A DNA stretch of 64,000 bases from Kingdonia uniflora. Taxonomy: Eukaryota; Streptophyta; Magnoliopsida; Ranunculales; Circaeasteraceae. Below, piece by piece: positions 11,016 through 22,020 of this stretch. The notes below the pieces were generated by a model. The model was not told where the DNA came from. It worked only from the letters and a program-made list of their open reading frames with translations, and did not search any database. The first letter of the stretch is position 1. Every line of letters begins with the position of its first letter. The translations under genes were made by a program, and so were the position numbers. The stretch covers positions 620,001 through 684,000 of the forward strand of contig JACGCM010000715.1 in NCBI GenBank assembly GCA_014058105.1, written 5' to 3'.

Positions 11016-11061
11016 AAATGATGTTATTTAGATGACGTGAAAAATCATATTTGTTGTAGTG
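11016..11061 (-). repeat. CACTA right terminal inverted repeat
   Basis: Its reverse complement begins CACTACAACAAATATGATTT and continues TCACGTCATCTAAATAAC, matching the left end at 2217. Confidence 0.75.
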
Positions 11062-12577
11062 CCATGAGATGCCCATTACAGAAGGGAATGGCATGAGGAT
11101 GGTTCATCAGGCTATCATTGGAGTAGGCATCTACTTGGACAGAAGGGAATAGGCATCAAAGATAGTTGATCACAGGGTGTATTAGGCAAAAATAACTATT
11201 GAATCAATAAATATACTAGATGGCTCAGGCGGTCTTTATTCCATGCTATTGTTGTTTTCTTAATCAGTATTCATATTTATGTTTACAAGAAGAGAGAAAA
11301 AGAGAGATGTAAGAGCTAACAATGGTTACAGTCTTGGGATGTAATTGATTTTGATTGCAGGAATTTGTAACAAATAGAATTTTTGAAACATTTTCCTATT
11401 TATGGTAGCTTATGTTTTACACAACTCTTGTTTCTCCTCTGTAGACAGCCCATCTTATATATTATGTATCTATTTTGTCGACTCAATTGGGTATTTAAGA
11501 TCATTGTTGTATAGAATCTGAAAAAATAGAAGAGCGGAGCCGTGTAACATGGATATTGGAAACATGAGAAGGAAAGAGTAAAGGAATGAGGAGCTCGACT
11601 GTTGAGGAGTTAGGACTCATGGAAAGCAGCACGTAGGAAGTTCAATAAGTTAAATGTGTTAGGATTGAAGAACTGATTAAGAGAGAAAAGACAGCTGAAT
11701 GAATCTTTATTAGATATTAAGTGTAACGATTCCTTCTTGCACCTCAAGATAGTTGGATCACATAATTTACTAGAGACAAGAATGAGCTCGATGTGGTAGA
11801 ATTATTTCTAAAGATTGTTGTTGTCTTGGATAGGATGACTATACTTGATCTCATTATATTTTCGAAGATTGTTGTTGTCTTGGAGAGGGCTTACTTAACC
11901 TTTATTTTGCATAGCCCTCTCACGATTTATGTATACCTTTGTGAAACAAGCAAAAATTTATACTGAAATATAAGGGAACCCCAGTTTCAGATGATACCTT
12001 CTGAATATAAACTAGGTTAGCAAATCGTTGTGTCACAACTCACGGGTCGTAGAAACCACCTCTATAATGCAGATCAATGAGATAAATTCTGTCATAAAAA
12101 GTATTGATAATTAGACCCGAAACAACTATTACAGAAAATCAAACGGTTAGAAATCTACTCACAAAAGCCTTTACGATCTTTGTGTTGCTCTAAAAGGTAT
12201 TTATGATCTAAATCAAGAACCAGCTGATTTTGGCCTTAGAAGCAAACTCTCAATAGCTGCCTCTATCAATCGACACCTGAACAAAGGGTAATCGAAATAA
12301 AAAGCTAAAATCAAGAGAAAGATTCATAAAACAAGGGTTTTATTGTTTAATTCTCACATTCACAGTTAAAGAACCTTCAAAGAAAGGCATAATTTCCTTA
12401 TATTTCTACCAAAACCAACGCAAAAACCCTTCCCACTTAGGGTTTCAACAAAATCTGATTTATCAAAGATAGTAAATCAAAGAGTGTACTTGAGAGTGGA
12501 TGATCAATCCTTCTTGCAAATCACGTGCTTTGGATAAAATAAAGAGGAGATAAGCAATGGAGGTGAAGCCCGACAAA
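11062..12577. other. Non-coding stretch between CACTA elements
   Basis: No gene. The phrase AAGATTGTTGTTGTCTTGGA occurs twice (near 11810 and 11865), a small local duplication. Confidence 0.4.
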
Positions 12578-12617
12578 GAGATACTCAGAGAGAGAGCGAG
12601 AGCGAGAGAGAGAGAGG
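12578..12617 (+). repeat. (GA)n microsatellite
   Basis: Interrupted AG dinucleotide run with two GCGAGA interruptions. Confidence 0.85.
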
Positions 12618-13115
12618 TGTACCTGTGAATCACTGATTGAAACGAACTCTGAGAAATTGAACTGATTGATTAAAATCAACAAATCTGAGAGCAATGCACC
12701 GATTAAAATCAATTGAAATCAGTTTCTAAATACCCAAATCAGAGATAACTAAAATTAAAGTTCTGCTTATTCAAATTGATCGAGTGAAGCAGAGAAAACG
12801 TGTAGGAGGTGAAGTTTTGTTTTAAGAAATACCTAGATCGAACAAAGAGAAGAAAGAATAAAGGGGGTTTTATCTTTTGATTTCACGTTAAAGCAAGGAA
12901 ACAAGGCGGGAGCTAAAACATTCAAACAATATTTCTTGCTATTTTTCGCAATGTTTTTCTTAAGACCTTGACGTTGATGTCTTTTTTGGTACATGAACTT
13001 TTGGCCACTACTATATCCTATTTGGCCACAATAAAACTTGTGGTAGTCTGCCACATATAAAACTATGGCAAAAACTAAAAGCCAACAATGGCTATTGCCC
13101 CTTTTTCTTGTAGTG
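12618..13115 (-). mobile_element. CACTA-type terminus, copy 1 of a tandem pair
   Basis: Read on -, the segment starts CACTACAAGAAAAAGGGGC at 13115 and continues through repeated GTGGC/GCCAC subterminal motifs (for example TTGCCATAG, ACCACAAG, GTGGCC). It resembles 13116-13629 along almost its whole length. No matching left end was found, so this is a truncated end. The 12833-13054 open frame on - is incidental. Confidence 0.6.
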
Positions 13116-13629
13116 TAACCAATTGAGCTATTTCATATCTAAGAACTTGAACTGATGGATTGAAATCAACAACTTGAGATTAGTAGCAAATCGAGTACAA
13201 CACAATAATTAAAATCAGATTCTAAATACTCGAATTGATTAGAAACAAACAATAACCAAATTGAGATTAAAGTTTTGTTTACCAAATCGAGGAGAGAGAG
13301 GTGAAGGAGGTGAAGTTTTCATTTACGAAATTCCGAGTAGAGAGAAGAAAACCAAGGGGTTTTTATCTTTTGATTTCGCTGCATACTACAGCGGGAAATA
13401 GAGGCTGAAGCTAAAAAAAATTGCGTCATATTTCTTGCCACGGATTTGTGTATTTAGCCACGATATTTTTTAACATAGACCCTTGACTTCAGAATCTTTT
13501 TTGGCAGATAAACCTCTGGTTACTACAATAGGATATTAGCCACGATAAAACTTGTGGTACTCTGTCACTGATAAAACATTGGCAAAAACTAAAAGCTATC
13601 AGTGGTCATTGCCCATTTTTCTTGTAGTG
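13116..13629 (-). mobile_element. CACTA-type terminus, copy 2 of a tandem pair
   Basis: Read on -, it starts CACTACAAGAAAAATGGGC at 13629 and shares the order of motifs with copy 1: the TTTAGTTTTTGCCA block, the ACCACAAGTTTTATCGTGGC block, then GGTTTTTATCTTTTGATTTC further in. Unit spacing is 514 bp. Confidence 0.6.
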
Positions 13630-14084
13630 TCATTTAACTAGACTACCTATAGATAGAAGATGACAATGAAAGGCACGAGAGTATTGAACGTCTTTATCGT
13701 CAAAACTCTTCGACACTCAACCACGAAAACCCTGTAAAATATTACCCACATTATCAATCTAATACGTTGAACAGCACCCACCAACACTTTAAACTTTGGA
13801 TTCCCCTCTTTCTCCACTGTACATCAGAAAGTACCAATTCAGGAATCATCTCTTATGTGTCTACCAGAGATAAATAGAAACTAACAATTCAGTAAATCAT
13901 AAACTATCAATTCAGTAAATCACCAAGAGCAACAACAATAAAGGAATAAGGGTTTCAGTTTTAGGGTTATGATCGTGTATTGGGGTTTATCGCAGTCGCA
14001 GAGAGTTGTTGGAGGAAGGATTGTGGGAAAGGGGAGTTAACTTGTGTGCATGAAATTGAGCATTTTCGTTTTTGTTTTTGTTTT
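13630..14084. other. Non-coding stretch
   Basis: Nothing recognised between the tandem CACTA ends and the next CACTA-like segment. Confidence 0.35.
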
Positions 14085-14351
14085 CGTTAACTATAAGGGA
14101 CGACCATGTCCAGTCCCTAAATTTATACAATTAGGGACGGCCAAATCCAACAGTCCCTAAACTTATACAATTAGGGACGCCCAAATCCAACAGTCCCTAA
14201 ACTTATATTATTAGGGGCAGAGTAATTTTTTCCATTTCATAAACTAAAATATTAGAGACTGATTCAAAACCGTCCCAAATATTTGATTATTATAGACAAA
14301 TTTTACTCCGTCTCTAATATCTGGTCCCTAATAATCTTCTTTTTTATAGTG
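14085..14351 (-). mobile_element. Short CACTA-like end with AGGGAC repeats
   Basis: The right edge, read on -, is CACTATAAAAAAGAAG at 14351. Three 37-40 bp units at about 14098-14216 each begin GGGACG and contain CAGTCCCTAAA, so each unit is also a small inverted repeat of TAGGGAC. The left edge reads ACTATAAGGGACG, matching the right edge only over ACTATAA. A small non-autonomous CACTA derivative is the best reading. Confidence 0.45.
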
Positions 14352-14954
14352 GATATTAGATGTTTAGCTGACAAGTGGTCCGACCCCGAAGTCTGCTGAG
14401 TTCATAAGATAGGTAAATTATGCATATCTTTGAACTAACATTTTAGGGTACCATACATTGATATCAGTGCTTATATACCTCTAAATATTATCATGCAACA
14501 TTTAATTATACCTAGATACGTAAAATTGACACCAAGTTTTTATAAATAAGACTAAACCAATTTCCAATTGAGCTCTAATTATTTGTCCTTAACAATTAAT
14601 TATGATTTAGATATGACTTCTAGTCATATTCTAAATTAACCTTGATTTGGTATTATCTGAGATCCCTGATCATGATAATTAGTATCCTAGGGGCATACCA
14701 TTAATATCATATTAGCTATCGTAAGATACTTAAATATGTATTAATCTATTTATTTATATCACATATAAGTGAGTCAGTTTTCCTATACGAGTTCTCTATT
14801 CCCAAAAAATATTTTTTCATAAAAATAAAAAAACTAAAAATGGGTCCCACATGGGGTAGGTCCAGTCAATTTAGCTAAAAATTGAGCTTTCTAGAGCCAA
14901 TTTAGTGTCTAAACCGGCCCTGGACCGGGTTGACCAATCTGGACCAGTTTGATG
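14352..14954. other. AT-rich non-coding stretch
   Basis: No gene or repeat recognised. Confidence 0.35.
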
Positions 14955-15225
14955 GACTGTCACGTGTCATAATTCTGAATTGCTATGCGTCACAGATCTG
15001 GATGGCCACGTGTCATTCCCATGTACGCCACTGTGTGTGCCATGTGGCACGCCTTTGGCATATGGCATACCACGTATCCTTAACACGTGTCACTACTATG
15101 TCAACATGGTGGACCCCACTGCCATGTCAGCATGCCACATGTCCTTGATATGTGTTACTGCCACGTCAGCATGGTGATTCCTAACACCATGTGGTATACC
15201 ACGTGTCACTGTCACGTCAGCAATG
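14955..15225. repeat. Cluster of CACGTG and CCACGTCAGCA motifs
   Basis: Repeated CACGTGTCA / CCACGT / CATGTCAGCATG phrases occur about every 15-40 bp, with ACGT cores on both strands (for example 14960, 15005, 15083, 15160, 15200). Such cores are G-box/ABRE-type bZIP and bHLH sites, but arrays like this are also common in retrotransposon LTRs and no gene follows closely. The short open frames at 14930-15177 are by-products of the repeats. Confidence 0.5.
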
Positions 15226-16064
15226 GATTAGGTCTAATGACGTCATAAATAGGTATTAAATAATTATTTTCTTAAAATAAAAAATAATAAAAATAATTAA
15301 CCTAGTTGACGTCAGCATGACCTAAAAATGCTATTTTTTGGCCGTGAACTGTTCAATTTCAGCGCCAATTTTCCAACGATTAGGACATCTTCCTGAGACG
15401 TGTCATATACCGATGTGATCATGGTAGAATAGGCTATGCAACAAAATTGATTGTGCGTCAATCTAATGTCCACTGCGATCCTATTTTAGTTTGAAAACAA
15501 CCATTTATCAAGGGTTAAAAATCACTAAAAATAGCCTTTTAATTCAAAAAAATGTATTAATCATACAATTCATGTCTAGATATCCTATATCATATTAAAA
15601 AACAATTAATAGATAGAAATTTCAAAATAGGTAAAAAATACCTCTCCTCAACACAAAAATCTAAGAAAAAATGTTGATTTGGAGAGTTCTTTCTCCCTTC
15701 TGATTCACTAGCTCGCAGTACTGATAACGTATTAGATAGTAATAGATACTCTATCAGTTAATCAAAGAACAAGATGATTGAGAGAAGAGTAGGGATTTCT
15801 TATTGATAAATAATAACTCTCTGTATCCTCATAGGTTTTGTTATTCTATCTTACAAAAGGATTACCCCAATATAGGTTATCTATATCTACTCAAACTCTC
15901 CCCATAAACCCTAAAGGTTTATGGATTTGTCAGGAGTCCAGTAGGACACCCCAACCCAGTTGGGTTCCCACCTTGGGCTGGACCCAACTCCTAACAGTAT
16001 TAACCATTTATATGCAGTAATGTTTATACACTGACTATTTATCTAATATTTAAAAAAAATCAAG
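15226..16064. other. Non-coding stretch, possibly old retrotransposon sequence
   Basis: No coding region. The segment 15660-16010 (AGTACTGATAACGTATTAG, then a stretch rich in CTCAAACTCTCCCC) resembles LTR-type sequence, but no partner LTR or target duplication was found. Confidence 0.3.
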
Positions 16065-17347
16065 GTACTTGATAATGAGAGTGGTGAGGGACAAACCGCA
16101 TATGGATTACCATCGGATCTGGTGGGGGAGAATAATGACAACGTTAAAGATGCAGTACCTGAGGTGAGAATCCCAGTTCAAGAGAAGGGGGAGTATGAGC
16201 ATGAGGAGAAAGTATGATTTTAGCTGTAATTATGTACTTTATCATTCAACAAGCTGTCTTTTATCCTTTGTCTATTTGGTTTTTATCATATGTAAACCCA
16301 ATATTGTTATTTTGTTCAGCTTGTTGTTCTCTCAACAGAGTTAGAAGTAACAGAGGATAATGTTGATAAAATTAAATATGCTTTGAAACAGAGTTAATTG
16401 CATACTTACCTTGACCAACTACTTCCTAATGTGTTGTACGCCCCGTTTATTGAAAGGTTCATATCTAAGGAAGAGAAAATTGAAGTGGATAATGTTTGGG
16501 TACTCAGGAAAGAACCGATATCTAAGGATGATGTTGACTTCAACCATTGCATTTTTAGGAGGATAGGGGAAGAAACAATTAATCTCATTGAACGCTCTTG
16601 ACACTTTAATTACGTTCAAGGCAATGGGTAGATAACGAGGTCAATATTCAACTATTTTTCCTAATGCTATGTCATTTATTTGGTAGTCTCTTGTCAGTTG
16701 TTGAATTGTTTCTTCCCATCTCTCATTTCAGATATGAAAATCTCTTTGTTTTCTTAAACATGTCATTTGTTTGGCCGAATCTTGTTTTTTTTTAATAGCC
16801 ACTTATCATTTTTCATTGAACATGTCATCAACGTTTACGTAAAATCTCTTAGCCAAATGTTTGATAAGAATCTAGAGATCGCAACAGATGGGAGGATTAT
16901 AGTTATGGATGTGTACGCATGTCAGGTGATAGATATGGCGCACACTGTGTGGTTAAAGATGTAGAAAAAGGCGGCAAGGAACTAAAGAACAAATCCCATT
17001 GGTTTTAAGTCTTTGTAGAAAAATGGGATCAAATATCGTTGAAGTTCCCAAGACTGTTCTTGTGGCTTGATTTTAGAGATTTGAAACGATCTCTTATGGG
17101 ACAAGAGGTTAGAAAGTATGGTTTTTAAAGGAGATGGACAACCCATTTTGCGGAGTGTCCACAACAGCCTAATACTTGCGACTGTAGTATTTTTCACTTG
17201 ATATTTGTGTACGCCAACATAAGGAACGGGGCATTTCCGGTGGACATGGTAGTAGATGGTGTATAATGTCATTACACCATCGTTAATGATTTTTTGAAGC
17301 TTGGACTCTTGGAAGACGCCGATGTGCCGGATGACGCCGATGTGTAA
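16065..17347 (+). pseudogene. Ulp1-like (C48) cysteine protease relic
   Basis: Exon 16065-16210 (VLDNESGEGQTAYGL…HEEK) ends at a GTATGA donor. It joins in phase to the exon starting at 16320 after TTTTGTTCAG (LVVLSTELEVTEDNVDKIK). A TAA at about 16395 interrupts that exon, which then continues LHTYLDQLLPNVLYAPF to about 16600. After further decayed sequence, the frame at about 17100-17347 reads RRWTTHFAECPQQPNTCDCS, then IFHLIFVYANIRNGAFPVD, and ends near KLGLLEDADVPDDADV at a TAA. The Gln followed by the Cys-Asp-Cys block has the layout of the oxyanion Gln and nucleophile Cys of SUMO-protease-like C48 domains, with DCG altered to DCS. Stops at 17110 and 17280 show it is dead. Assignment rests mainly on this motif and the MULE context. 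Confidence 0.55.
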
Positions 17348-17479
17348 CTATTGTTAATGAAGGCATTCTATTGTTGTTAACTGTACTTTTATTGTAGTAT
17401 TTGCTATTAATTTTAATTATCCTTTTGTCTAATAAGCAATTTAAATCTTTAAGAATGTAAGTACGGAACATGGGATTAT

Positions 17480-17735
17480 TAGGTTCATTGGTATTTTATA
17501 CATTGTCATTTGTATTCTATACTTTGTCATTTGTAAATTTTGACAAACTATCATTGTTATTTTGTACTTTGTCATTTGTAACTATCGATTTCATCATGCA
17601 TTATGAACATAGTTTACCATTTGTAAATGTAAAGTCTGTCATTTGAAAATAATAGATTATTATTTGTAAAGAAAAAATCTATCATTTGTTTCTTTTATTT
17701 TTTTCATTTGTAAATATAAAGTTTGTCACTATATT
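17480..17735 (+). repeat. TTTGTCATTTG-rich segment
   Basis: At least eight copies or near copies of TTTGTCATTTGTA occur within 250 bp. The same motif is found elsewhere in this MULE region: on + at 16669, 16762 and 18124, and as its reverse complement at 18960-19110, 19790-19950, 20455-20520 and 22380-22570. Confidence 0.8.
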
Positions 17736-17956
17736 TGTCAGTTATGTAGTTTTGAAGATAAAATGGTACATTATGGCAATATGGTACAATATTCTTTATT
17801 ATCGTTTTATGACATGTGTGATACTTTTAAATTTAAAAGTATTGTGTAATGTATCTTCAAGTTGTCGTCTCATGCTGCACACCATAACTTTAAACATGCT
17901 GCGCAATTATAATTTTTTTCAGACCCGTGTGTATATTTGTTTATAATTATGACTTT

Positions 17957-18368
17957 GCAGCACGCTGCACTCATCACAGAAGCAGAGATGGATCATTTTT
18001 TTCGCAGGAGCACTGAAGGTGGCCCGTTTTTGAAGACGTTGAATAAATTTTCATCAATGTTTTCTGATTTCATTATGTATGATTTTAATTCTCAAAATGA
18101 AATAACATTTGTATTCTGGTAATTTGTCATTTGTCATTTCGGTATTAATCAGTTGTAGATACGGAAGAGAGCGGCACAGTTCATGCCAAGAGACGATATT
18201 CCCATAATTAGACTGGCCTTGCAAAGACTCCATCGTGAAGTTATGAAGATGTGCCATCGATTTGGACGTATTAATTATGGTGTAAGATCCCCTCCAGAGT
18301 TTGATTTAGATTCTGAGATTTCAAATGATGAAGATGAGTACATCGCATATGCAAGTTACTTGGATTAG
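17957..18368 (+). other. Two unrecognised exon-like frames downstream of the Ulp1 relic
   Basis: After CTTTGCAG a frame reads HAALITEAEMDHFFRRSTEG and onward to about 18010. After AGTTGTAG (18157) another reads IRKRAAQFMPRDDIPIIRLA and ends in an acidic tail (DLDSEISNDEDEYIAYASYL) with a TAG at 18366-18368. The splice-acceptor-like borders and normal composition suggest last exons of a gene carried by the MULE, perhaps the Ulp1 gene itself. Family unknown. Confidence 0.35.
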
Positions 18369-20554
18369 TAACTTCATGTATTTGCTAACTTTTATGTATT
18401 AGTATGTAATTGGTAAACTTTATGTATTAGTTTCTACTCGGACTAGTGACTTCTTGTTTTTTAATACAATTAAGAAGTTAAGTTTTTACAGGAAGGGAAA
18501 TTACATCTCTCCAACCACATATTTACTCCCCAACTACATTTGTAAAGTACTCAGATACACGTGTAATTGGATCAACTGTGGCAATACTGGGTGCAGATAC
18601 TCCGTGTTCACAAGGTATCCCCATCGTTTGCCACCAGCAATATAAATAATTACCATCTCTAGTATTTACAGAATCGGTTCTACCATAACTACTCATCTAG
18701 AAATGGTTACGTCCAGTGCGAACCCTGCAGGCTAGTGTGTCTGCCACAACCTTTATGCTCGTACAATGATCTGTAGCCCATTTCGTTAAGTGAGTTTGAT
18801 TATTGATAGCTTTCTCTCTACTCACGAATGACGCTTCTGAACAAATTCTACATAATTCATCGATAAATACTTGGATCGGGAGATCTCTCACTAGGATAAT
18901 CACTTTATTCCAACTCTCGACGTGATTCATGTATGTCACCCCGTACCTAAAAATGATGTAATTACAATAACAAATTATAGATGAACAAATGACAATTATA
19001 AATGAACAAATGAAATAAATATTAAAACAAATGACATATGAGGAGATAAAAATTAGAAATGACAGTATTTTACGAATAAGTGAGAAATGTTGAGCTGACA
19101 AATGAAAAACATACATGTTCATAGGAACATATAAATTTGACCAGGTCTCCTTGAAAATACCAAGTATGTATTGGAAACCCATTGGATTCCTTATTCGGAA
19201 TGTATTCATGTGTTTATCGAAATCAATGCAGGTCAGAGCCTCCACTACCAACCTAAATGAAATCCGCGTGCTATCAAGGGTAGTTTTAATATTGTTTGAT
19301 ATGTGGAAGGCAGAAAAAATATGGACAACCATTGGAAAAACCTTGGGTAGAGCATTCAGGATTCTAGGGTTCTTGTCACAGATAATGACAAATTGAGTCT
19401 AAAATCTGTGGAAATTGGACCCAAACATCTCCAGGAAGTATGTCAAACTTTGGATATTTTCTGTATCTATTCTTGAGAAAGCAAGTGAAAGCAAATGATT
19501 GTTTGGATCAATGAAAAGGGTTGTTAGTATGGTTTATTTGTATCTCCCTTTCAAAAAAAAATTGTCGATCACTACAATGAGTCTCAGTAGTTGATACATT
19601 TTTTTTAGCACCAAAACACCAGAAACACCTTATGAATCTCTTCTCCTTGCAACTTGTGGTTTGTATGTCAAACACCAAATCAGGGTCAATCAACTTAAAT
19701 TTCGGCAAAGTAGTTTGTAAGAAGTTGGTAGGAGTGACTGAAACTCTAGAAAAAAATGAAATAGTTGATAAAAAGATTGTGAACAAATGACCGATTGGGC
19801 TTAAAACAAATGATGAAATAGTATCAAAGCACTAATAAAAGATAAATAGCAAATGACACATTATACTAGGGTCAAATGATGTAATAGTATACAAGTAATG
19901 ATTATGGATAAATTAAACAATGACAAATTAGCCTAAGAAAAATGACAACATTATACCTCAGTGTTCACTTTTTCTTTGGCAGCCCAGGCAACCTTGTATA
20001 TTATATTGACATAGTGTGTTCAGGCAAATCGGTAATAATCCCTCTTGCCTTATAGTTGGGGTTATTTCTTAGTTTTCGCTTGATCAGTTAACCAACCCAA
20101 TAAGTCTTGTTGTACGATGATATAGGTATGCTCAGAACAATAAGTCTTAACTATATAAAAGGCTGAACCAAGCAACCTAGCCGCATAGATCCGCCATGAG
20201 TAGTTATGAGCTTTGCAGCATATCATAACTTTATATTCGTTGCTCAGAACGTGGTGTAGCTGAAACTTATTTACAATTACATATGCTCTGATGTGGTTCT
20301 TGAGTTGGATCCTACCTCGATATACATCACCAATGTTAAACCCTTTATTGAAGTCATAAAGTTCATCAGTTTAGGCTGCAGATTTGAACTGGAAATCAAG
20401 GAGATCTGACACCTATTCGGGTAGTGATTCAAAGTGTAGTTCAATTGGACAAATGACAAAAATAGTATTTACAAATGATAAAGTCCTATTGACAAATGAT
20501 AGGAACTACATTTGTAATGATAATTTGAATGTTCTTTACTTGAAAGCTCAACAA

Positions 20555-20830
20555 CTATAGGTTCAAACTATTTATTGGAAAGAGGGAAATCCATAACCAT
20601 AAGTTCATAATGATCATTTGAAATGGGAAAATCAACAACAACAGGTTCAAAATGTTCATTTGGAGCAACAACCATAGGTTCAGAAGTTTTATTTGAGAGA
20701 GGAACATCATCAACATAAATATAATCACCCATGGGTTCAGAACCTGCAAACCTGCGTAGATCAATCCCTCTGTCATTTGCTTCAAGGTAACTAGGAAATG
20801 AGCGTTGAAATGAAGACCCCCCCCCCCCAA
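20555..20830 (-). repeat. Tandem peptide-coding repeat in transposase
   Basis: Four to five units of about 60 bp, encoding variations of SEPMVV..P.SN on -, lie next to a run of 12 C at 20817-20828 on +. The C-run probably causes a frame break in the transposase. Confidence 0.6.
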
Positions 20831-20897
20831 AGACTATTTTGGAACAACCCTAATACACATGTTGAAGCCACCTCTTCATCTGAACCAAAGTTGGAAC

Positions 20898-22020
20898 CAA
20901 TTTTATGAGAGAGTACCCTCAGATAAGACTGAGAAAAACCAAAGAAACCGAACTAAACCAAACCATATTAAGCAAAATGGTTCAGTTTTTAAAAGCTCGG
21001 GTTCGGTATTGTAAACACGAAACCGAAATGGTTCCGGTCTGGTTTCAGTTTCTACCAATAAAAAATAGACCCATCTCTTGAAAGCTCTCTCTCTCTCTCT
21101 CTCTCTTTGTATTTTAAATATGTTCCAATTGTTTCGGACTTACTCCTCCTCGAATCTCCTTCCCCTTCACTGTACCTCGAATTTCCTTTGCAAAAGCTTC
21201 AGTTTTACCTTCCAATGTGAAAGCTTCAGTTTCTCTTTCTCTCTCCTTCCAATGTGAGAACCTCAATTTGGCGCGCTTTTGTAAGTAGTTTAAATCGGAT
21301 TTGGAACTCCAAGGGATTGCTTGCTTCGTTGTAGATAGGGCCTAGTACTCAAACACTCAGAGTCATGAGATTATGGATCATATAATTTACTCAACCACTT
21401 TCGGTGTTGTGGTTGTCACGAGCTCAAACTTTCTTAACGAGCGTTGAAGATTGGAAAAGAAGAGAGCATATCTGGGTTGGGGATTTTGCCTCTGTCACTA
21501 GCTCCATCTCATCTCTTTTGGTAAAATGCAATTGTTGCATAGTGGTAATATCTATAAAAGGGTCTGATTCTCTTCCTTTTGTTCGCGAATTGGTCTCTAA
21601 GTAGCCTAGTAGTTGCATCAAGTACGCCGTAAGAGCTAAGGTGAGTATGAAGCCAGGTGGCTTCGTGAGGATGAAGGATGGGAGACTAAGCCCAATGCCA
21701 GGTCAAGATTTAAAGAAAACGATAGCCTCTCCAACGTTGATCCAAACCAATAAGTCGAAGGCAGAAGAGATGAGAGACCATAGCTGAGACGAGATGGAAG
21801 AATTGGTCCATAGTCAGGTTCAAGCAAAGATCAGGCAGCCCATTTAGATTTCTCCATTTTCATTTTTTTTTCTTTCAAATCGGTTCGGTTACCCTATATA
21901 ACTTCGGGTCAGTTCGAATCGGTCTGGGACCTAAGTCGGTTCGGTTTCGATTCTAAATTTTGGGGTTTAGGCCAAAAACTTACCCAAACCAACCCATGCT
22001 CAACCTACCCTGGAAGTTGG
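20898..22020. mobile_element. Nested insertion inside the MULE transposase
   Basis: The segment separates two parts of the transposase. AGTTGGAAC flanks it at 20889-20897 and 22021-22029, a candidate 9-bp target duplication. Both ends are rich in GGTTCGGTTT-like phrases in opposite orientation (ACCGAACTAAACC near 20960, TCGGTTCGGTTTCG near 21945). No transposase is seen inside. The class is not determined, and the flanking repeat could be coincidental because the region already contains GAAGTTGG. Confidence 0.4.
21083..21107 (+). repeat. (CT)n microsatellite
   Basis: Uninterrupted CT run of about 12 units. Confidence 0.9.

Larger units (their letters stand above)
2217..11061. mobile_element. 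CACTA-type DNA transposon carrying host gene fragments
   Basis: The left end reads CACTACAATAAA and the right end is its inverse (…TTTGTTGTAGTG). About 45 bp at each end match in inverted orientation, including a shared GTCATCT.AATAAC block. Both subterminal zones carry repeated AACGTCA/ATGACGT motifs, as expected of En/Spm (CACTA) elements. The 8.8-kb interior has no recognisable TPase or TNPA-like frame but contains an AGO4-like fragment, a boron-transporter copy, DUF674 sequence and a 170-bp internal direct duplication. This fits a non-autonomous gene-capturing element. The 3-bp flanks (AAA and CCA) do not match, so the two ends may not come from one clean insertion. Confidence 0.7.

Noticed and set aside
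2214..11064. 3-bp target duplication for the CACTA element
   Set aside because: The flanks AAA and CCA differ, and moving the edges by a base or two does not help.
14930..15177. Two overlapping + open frames rich in Cys and His
   Set aside because: They are produced by the repeated CACGTG/CATGTC motifs and are not a zinc-finger gene.
20555..20830. Hydrophobic Leu-rich frame on -, like a membrane peptide
   Set aside because: It is a shifted reading of the SEPMVV-type repeat in the MULE transposase.
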